In this document: piece by piece, positions 1-3,160 of the stretch
Layout of the letters: each line of letters begins with the position of its first letter
How positions within the stretch are numbered: the first letter of the stretch is position 1
From: an uncultured Clostridia bacterium
Lineage (GTDB): Bacteria > Bacillota > Clostridia > Oscillospirales > CAG-272
Reading direction: 5' to 3'
DNA: 5,540 nucleotides
NCBI GenBank assembly: GCA_946040935.1
Contig: CAMGCN010000087.1
Location: 1 to 5,540 of the forward strand
Translations under genes and position numbers: made by a program
Notes under the pieces: model-generated
Told to the model about the DNA's origin: nothing
Databases searched by the model: none
Seen by the model: only the letters and a program-made list of their open reading frames with translations

Positions 1-34
1 AAACGGCTTAAACACTGCGTTTAAGCCGTTTTTT
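1..34 (+). terminator. Rho-independent terminator of a gene off the left edge
   Basis: A perfect 13-bp stem (1-13 pairing with 19-31) encloses a 5-nt loop (14-18) and runs into six T residues at 29-34. This is a textbook intrinsic terminator reading rightward, so a plus-strand gene probably ends just left of the window. That gene would converge with the minus-strand operon that starts at 426. The stem begins at base 1, so any A-tract that would make it bidirectional lies outside the window. Confidence 0.88.
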
Positions 35-142
35 GGAATATAAATATGTACGGAACGTGGTTTGTTAGCCCGATATTTTTAACTGATTTTTTGCTAAAAA
101 TCGTTATCCGGTGTTAATAATTCCAACGTTTCCGTCTGTTAC

Positions 143-161
143 AGCATCAAAATAGCATCAA
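143..161. repeat. Tandem 8-bp direct repeat AGCATCAA
   Basis: AGCATCAA occurs at 143-150 and again at 154-161, an 11-bp period close to one helical turn. A partial third copy, ATCATCA, follows at 164-170. Helically phased short repeats in non-coding DNA can be protein-binding sites, for example for a repressor or for the arm-binding domain of a tyrosine recombinase. Which protein, if any, binds here is not shown by the sequence. Confidence 0.45.
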
Positions 162-181
162 TTATCATCAGTAATATTTTT

Positions 182-218
182 AAAAGGGCTCTGGGTAAAT
201 GAATTTCCCAAAGCCTTT
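182..218 (-). terminator. Probable terminator of the three-gene operon
   Basis: Bases 184-195 pair with 207-218 in a 12-bp stem with one mismatch (191/211) and one G-T pair, around an 11-nt loop. Read on the minus strand the hairpin ends in TTTT, as expected for an intrinsic terminator. It lies about 210 bp beyond the stop codon of the zinc-ribbon gene, leaving a long 3' untranslated stretch. Read on the plus strand it is followed by an interrupted pyrimidine run, so it may work weakly in that direction too. Confidence 0.55.
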
Positions 219-252
219 CCCCTTTTCTTTGTTTACTGTAACGCAAATTTTG

Positions 253-302
253 ATTGTCAAGATTTTAGCCAAGGTGAGGTAACGAACACTTGTATTGTCA
301 AG
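253..302. repeat. 9-bp direct repeat ATTGTCAAG, 41 bp apart
   Basis: The same nonamer is at 253-261 and 294-302, a centre-to-centre distance of 41 bp or about four helical turns. Read on the minus strand each copy contains a perfect TTGACA. I saw no convincing -10 hexamer at normal spacing below either copy, so a protein-binding site is as likely as a promoter. Confidence 0.4.
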
Positions 303-352
303 TTATTTCTTTTATGACCGTTTTAGTAATAGAGTAAGCACAACTTACTTAC

Positions 353-406
353 TAATCAATTATTATTCTGTCAAAGAGCTCATTCTCGCATACTCTTAAT
401 TGATTA
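353..406. repeat. Perfect 10-bp inverted repeat with 34-bp spacer
   Basis: TAATCAATTA at 353-362 is matched by its exact reverse complement at 397-406, just after the stop of the minus-strand operon. The arms are AT-only except for one pair and the loop is 34 nt, so a stable RNA terminator is unlikely. A dimeric protein-binding site, a recombination-related site or chance are all possible. AT-rich sequence raises the chance explanation. Confidence 0.35.
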
Positions 407-425
407 TTTAACTATTTATCGAATA

Positions 426-1202
426 TTAATCATCATTGGGTAAATACCACCCGTGTTCACGGTGTGGTAAATTAAGCGGAAATCTACTTGCTATTGCGTT
501 AACCACATCTATGTGGATATTATAAATCTTTGTGTGCTCATCAGAATTGTAGTCCAACTCATCTAATAAATTTTCCATTTCGCACGAGGTAGCACGGAGG
601 TCATCCTCCGAAGCGGTGTCTAACCAGGAAGAATTGACATAATCAAATTTCTTATCAAAATTACTATCATCCTCGCCATGCAATACTTCATCCCCTGTAT
701 CAGTAGTATCATCATCGGTTGCCTGAGAAGCAAGATAAGTAACACCCACTATGGTCGCAACAGCACCTACCACCTTTGCAACTGTTTTCAACCTCTCCTT
801 AGCTTTTCCTTGTCTCACAATCTTACAATCAGTACATAGTGTTTGCTCTGGGTCAGATATAGTTTTTCCACAATCAACACAAACACCTTTTATGTTATCA
901 AATGTGGTGTCGTTCTCGTAACCACACTTTGTGCAAATATGCTTGGAAGCAGTTCTATCAAAGCCCTCTTGGTTATTCAAATAGGTACCACATTCATCAC
1001 AGAACCAGAATACATAATCATCCTCGAAGTCAACGGCAGAAAGTTGATAACCACAATCCTCGCACTGCCACATCGTTGATTTTTTGTTTATAACCAATTT
1101 CCCGTTCCTGCACGACGGACAAAACATCCACTTCTTAATTCGGCGGATATAGGCGTTTGTTATTTTTCTGTTAAAGGTCTTATTATTTTTTTCTTTTGAC
1201 AT
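426..1202 (-). CDS. Triple zinc-ribbon single-pass membrane protein
   Basis: The protein has 258 residues, counted from the ATG at 1202. Six CxxC motifs (C28/C31, C47/C50, C68/C71, C90/C93, C108/C111, C123/C126) pair into three zinc ribbons. A basic stretch (about 128-139) precedes one transmembrane helix at about 142-159, followed by a very acidic linker. By the positive-inside rule the zinc ribbons are cytoplasmic and the last 100 residues lie outside. That tail has a helical domain (FDYVNSSWLDTASEDDL at about 186-202) and ends REHGWYLPNDD, an ending I recall from Firmicutes accessory proteins, from memory only. An upstream in-frame ATG at 1244 would overlap the preceding gene and has no ribosome site. 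The ATG at 1202 has one, and lies 26 bp beyond the preceding stop, so it is probably the last gene of an operon. Function is unknown; membrane signalling or an assembly platform is inference. Confidence 0.85.
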   Translation of the reverse strand: MSKEKNNKTFNRKITNAYIRRIKKWMFCPSCRNGKLVINKKSTMWQCEDCGYQLSAVDFEDDYVFWFCDECGTYLNNQEGFDRTASKHICTKCGYENDTTFDNIKGVCVDCGKTISDPEQTLCTDCKIVRQGKAKERLKTVAKVVGAVATIVGVTYLASQATDDDTTDTGDEVLHGEDDSNFDKKFDYVNSSWLDTASEDDLRATSCEMENLLDELDYNSDEHTKIYNIHIDVVNAIASRFPLNLPHREHGWYLPNDD

Positions 1203-1206
1203 AATT

Positions 1207-1214
1207 ATCATCTC
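1207..1214 (-). promoter_or_regulatory. Ribosome binding site that sets the zinc-ribbon gene start
   Basis: On the minus strand these bases read GAGATGAT, seven of eight matching the extended Shine-Dalgarno GAGGTGAT. They sit four bases before the ATG at 1202, or eight counted from the end of GAGA. The ATG at 1211 falls inside the motif and the ATG at 1244 has nothing comparable, so translation most likely starts at 1202. Confidence 0.6.
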
Positions 1215-1228
1215 GCTATTTTTGCAAT

Positions 1229-1582
1229 TTATGGTGCATAACATCGTCGGTACGATGATACCAGTGTTTGGTTAGTCGCAAGGGATATGCCGTTTTCGGT
1301 AGCCACTTGTATTTTATGTGCCGATGCGTGATATCCGTTGGGGAGCTTTCTCAAATGCCCTCGCACATTAATTATTTTGAGCATAGGCTCTGCTATCTCA
1401 ACAGTGTCCACTTTAGGTTTAACCGTGGGTCCCGGTAGAGGCTTTACAGCCCTGTTTTGTACCGCAATGTTCTTTGCAAGAAGAACGGCACCAGCAACTG
1501 TGATTATCGTTACACTGGCAACAATAATTTCTTTCTTATGTTGTTTCACTAATCTTTTGAAACATTTTTCTTCCACCAACAA
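1229..1582 (-). CDS. Small single-pass membrane protein, unknown family
   Basis: This is a 117-residue protein with a very basic N-terminus (CFKRLVKQHKKE), one transmembrane helix at about 19-36, a Pro/Lys/Val-rich linker at 45-65 and a compact C-terminal domain at about 70-115. The distribution of positive charge predicts N-in/C-out. The C-terminal domain contains RGHLRKLPNGYHASAHK and, further on, NQTLV, with a His- and Gly-rich look suggesting a conserved fold. I cannot name a family. Ribosome site AGAGGTG at 1587-1593 fits the TTG at 1582, and TTG at 1579 is nearly as good. The gene lies 75 bp below the regulator gene and 26 bp above the zinc-ribbon gene, whose protein has the same predicted topology. 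The two may therefore act together at the membrane, which is inference from position and topology only. Confidence 0.75.
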   Translation of the reverse strand: MLVEEKCFKRLVKQHKKEIIVASVTIITVAGAVLLAKNIAVQNRAVKPLPGPTVKPKVDTVEIAEPMLKIINVRGHLRKLPNGYHASAHKIQVATENGISLATNQTLVSSYRRCYAP

Positions 1583-1612
1583 GGTACACCTCTTTCTTGA
1601 TTATGTACATTA

Positions 1613-1621
1613 AATATAACA
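1613..1621 (-). promoter_or_regulatory. Possible extended -10 promoter for the two membrane-protein genes
   Basis: On the minus strand TG-T-TATATT forms an extended -10 element about 30 bp upstream of the TTG start at 1582. No good -35 hexamer lies at 16-18 bp spacing. The 75-bp gap to the regulator gene leaves room for an internal promoter, and I saw no terminator in that gap. The two membrane genes could therefore be read both from here and from the regulator's promoter. Confidence 0.35.
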
Positions 1622-1657
1622 GATTACTTTCATTTTTTCGTTCACACTCCGTGGAAT

Positions 1658-2551
1658 TCACTCTTTATTTGGCGGTGTTTTAAAATTATCTGCGTATGGA
1701 TTGCCCATTAATGAGAAAGCAATCATCATTTCATCACCCACAGCACTATTCATTTCAGTACTCAATGTGTTAGATACGATATCCAGTTTATAATACAAAG
1801 CCAAGTAGTAGTCACCGAGTTCTTGATATTTTGGAGTGTGTTTTAGCCGGTAAATATTCACTACCATAGAAACCTCGTTTTCTTCTATGAAACCTTTTCT
1901 CGCCTCGAAGAACTCCTGTGTTTCATCATCAGTGGATTCATCATCAATTGATAGAAGATATCCATTTTGAATGATGTCCTTGACTGTGGCATTTTTCTTT
2001 TTTAAGTTTGCAATGTTGTCAAGCATCTGTGGGGTTAAAAAAGTAAATGTAAAAGCAAAGAAGAATAACCACCACAAATAATTTGCTACACCTTCGATGA
2101 CACCTTCTTCTCTTGCTATATCGTATAATTCCATACATTGTTCAATTCTATCAGAGTCAAATTCTACTCCGTTAATAATAAACTCATACATTTCTTGATG
2201 CATATTGTATGCTTCTTTGAAATGCGGATTCTCTAGAGCTTTATCGGTACAGATTAAAGGAAACATTTTATCGAACATAGCTTTGTTGTATTCCTTATCG
2301 TTAATTGGTATCTTTAACATATTTTTTATGTTGGCAAAATTTCCATTCAAGAGTTCATTCTCAGTGATTCTATAGTGCTTTGCTATTTTGAGAAGTACAT
2401 CTCTTTCTGGAATACGCTCACCTAATTCGTAGTTTGAAATTGCAGTACTTTCTACGCCAATGGCAGTAGCTAATGCAAGCTGTGTTTCGCCATAACCTTT
2501 TCGTAAACCTTTAATATTGCTACCGAGTTTATAAAAAAATCTTTTTTCCAA
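1658..2551 (-). CDS. Xre-family HTH regulator with internal hydrophobic segment
   Basis: The protein has 297 residues from the TTG at 2551. Residues about 10-66 form a Cro/C1-type helix-turn-helix DNA-binding domain: LGSNIKGLRKGYGETQ, then TAISNYELGERIP in the recognition-helix region, then LLKIAKHYRITENELL. The rest (about 75-297) is a mostly helical domain I cannot assign. It contains a very hydrophobic, aromatic stretch at about 158-174 (YLWWLFFFAFTFTF) that could be a membrane segment or a buried helix, and an acidic loop SIDDESTDDETQ at about 201-212. TTG at 2563 and GTG at 2560 would add four or three residues, but GTG lies inside the ribosome site GGTGAT, which favours 2551. It heads the probable operon and presumably controls it in response to a signal sensed by the C-terminal domain. 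That role is inferred from the fold and gene order. Confidence 0.88.
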   Translation of the reverse strand: MEKRFFYKLGSNIKGLRKGYGETQLALATAIGVESTAISNYELGERIPERDVLLKIAKHYRITENELLNGNFANIKNMLKIPINDKEYNKAMFDKMFPLICTDKALENPHFKEAYNMHQEMYEFIINGVEFDSDRIEQCMELYDIAREEGVIEGVANYLWWLFFFAFTFTFLTPQMLDNIANLKKKNATVKDIIQNGYLLSIDDESTDDETQEFFEARKGFIEENEVSMVVNIYRLKHTPKYQELGDYYLALYYKLDIVSNTLSTEMNSAVGDEMMIAFSLMGNPYADNFKTPPNKE

Positions 2552-2555
2552 ATGT

Positions 2556-2561
2556 ATCACC
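2556..2561 (-). promoter_or_regulatory. Ribosome binding site that decides the regulator start
   Basis: Minus-strand GGTGAT matches the 3' half of the extended Shine-Dalgarno AGGAGGTGAT and ends four bases before the TTG at 2551. The alternative TTG at 2563 and GTG at 2560 lie upstream of it or inside it, and neither has its own purine-rich site. Confidence 0.5.
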
Positions 2562-2604
2562 AACAGACTTTGATTTAATATGAAAATGCCATTGATATGT
2601 CAGT

Positions 2605-2633
2605 ATTGTAGCATATATTTATAATTTTTTCTA
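2605..2633 (-). promoter_or_regulatory. Candidate sigma-A promoter of the regulator operon
   Basis: On the minus strand a TG-C-TACAAT extended -10 (hexamer at 2605-2610) lies 17 bp below TAGAAA (2628-2633), which matches four of six bases of TTGACA. Transcription would start near 2598, giving a leader of about 47 nt before the TTG at 2551. The spacing and the TG extension make this the best promoter in the 158 bp between the recombinase remnant and the regulator. The rest of that gap holds no gene I can support. Confidence 0.55.
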
Positions 2634-2721
2634 CCACTTTAACATGAAAAAGTAACGGAAAGGTATTTAGTTATTGTCTCTGTTGTATAATATGCATAAC
2701 TAGTACATTAAAACTTATTTG

Positions 2722-3000
2722 TTAGATTTCAAACCTATCTGTTATCCCATTCAGCTTTGTCAAATCTCTTTTGACATAATAAAGTTCCGTAATTTCAGAA
2801 GTTGTATGTCCGAGTAAGTCGGCAACCTGTCGTGGGGTTAATGATTTGATTGAACCGTCTGCTTGTTTTATGCCATTTACAAGGTTCGTAGCGAAGGTGT
2901 GGCGGAGGGAGTGTAATCCTTTGGTTTCTATGCCTGCGACTTTGAGGATTCTGTTAGCAAAGTATAAATTCAGATGTTGTTTTATTTCGTGCAAATAAGG
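2722..3000 (-). pseudogene. Truncated tyrosine recombinase/integrase, C-terminal catalytic fragment
   Basis: About 90 codons match the C-terminal end of the phage-integrase/tyrosine recombinase family. Visible catalytic parts, counted from the TTG at 2994, are box II HSLRH (H28, R31), the LGH histidine H63, and Y72, which lies at the usual nine residues after it. Whole integrases are usually 300-400 residues. The arm-binding and core-binding domains, the first catalytic Arg and the beta-hairpin Lys are missing. The reading frame meets a TGA at 3001-3003 only three codons above the TTG, and there is no ribosome site, so this is a 5'-deleted remnant and not a working gene. The enzyme normally cuts and rejoins DNA at attachment sites of phages, ICEs or islands. 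The break near 2997 probably marks one edge of a deletion or insertion. Confidence 0.87.
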
Positions 3001-3039
3001 TCAGTTTACGGCGGCGCAGATTTTGAATATGTAACTTGC

Positions 3040-3075
3040 AAAAACAGGAGAACACATTTTACGTGATCTCCTGTT
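3040..3075 (-). terminator. Rho-independent terminator of the large gene
   Basis: Bases 3043-3055 pair with 3063-3075 in a 13-bp stem with a single mismatch and a 7-nt loop. On the minus strand the stem is followed by five T residues (complement of 3040-3044). It lies about 85 bp beyond the stop codon at 3161-3163 and should separate the large gene from the recombinase remnant and the regulator operon. Confidence 0.87.
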
Positions 3076-3113
3076 GTACTGATTCACTAAGACCTTCAAT
3101 ACATTTATTCAAA

Positions 3114-3154
3114 GCAGCACTGCGCAAGCCGAGAGTGCAGCTGCACGGCGCTGC
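3114..3154. repeat. Nested GC-rich inverted repeats in the 3' UTR
   Basis: An outer pair GCAGC/GCTGC (3114-3118 and 3150-3154), a middle pair GCCG/CGGC (3128-3131 and 3146-3149) and a perfect 12-bp palindrome GTGCAGCTGCAC (3135-3146) overlap in 41 bp directly after the stop of the large gene. The transcript could fold here, upstream of the terminator, for example as a 3' stabilising structure. There is no T-tract, so it is not itself an intrinsic terminator. Confidence 0.4.
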
Positions 3155-3160
3155 CTCAAA

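Larger units (their letters stand above)
35..425. other. 391-bp non-coding, AT-rich convergent intergenic region
   Basis: No credible gene is seen on either strand. The stretch lies between a plus-strand terminator on the left and the stop codon of a minus-strand operon on the right. It contains one probable terminator hairpin, two sets of short direct repeats, a 10-bp inverted repeat, a small hairpin at 85-102 (GATTTTT/AAAAATC, 4-nt loop) and a 6-bp inverted repeat at 333-349 (AGTAAG, 5-nt loop, CTTACT). If the AT-rich block to its right is an inserted island, the left junction could lie here. I could not identify an attachment core. Confidence 0.6.

Noticed and set aside
46..117. 23-codon plus-strand frame starting at an ATG
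   Set aside because: It lies just after a strong terminator, has only a weak GGA upstream and shows no protein motif.
1228..1245. ATG at 1244 as the start of the zinc-ribbon protein
   Set aside because: It would overlap the preceding gene and has no Shine-Dalgarno, whereas the ATG at 1202 has a near-perfect one at good spacing.
843..1613. Plus-strand open frames opposite the two membrane-protein genes
   Set aside because: They are antisense shadows. The minus-strand frames have zinc-ribbon motifs, membrane helices and ribosome sites, and these do not.
2992..2994. TTG as a true start of a small standalone recombinase protein
   Set aside because: There is no ribosome site, the frame continues in the sense of an integrase until a chance stop, and the fragment lacks the first catalytic Arg. 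It is better read as a truncated gene.
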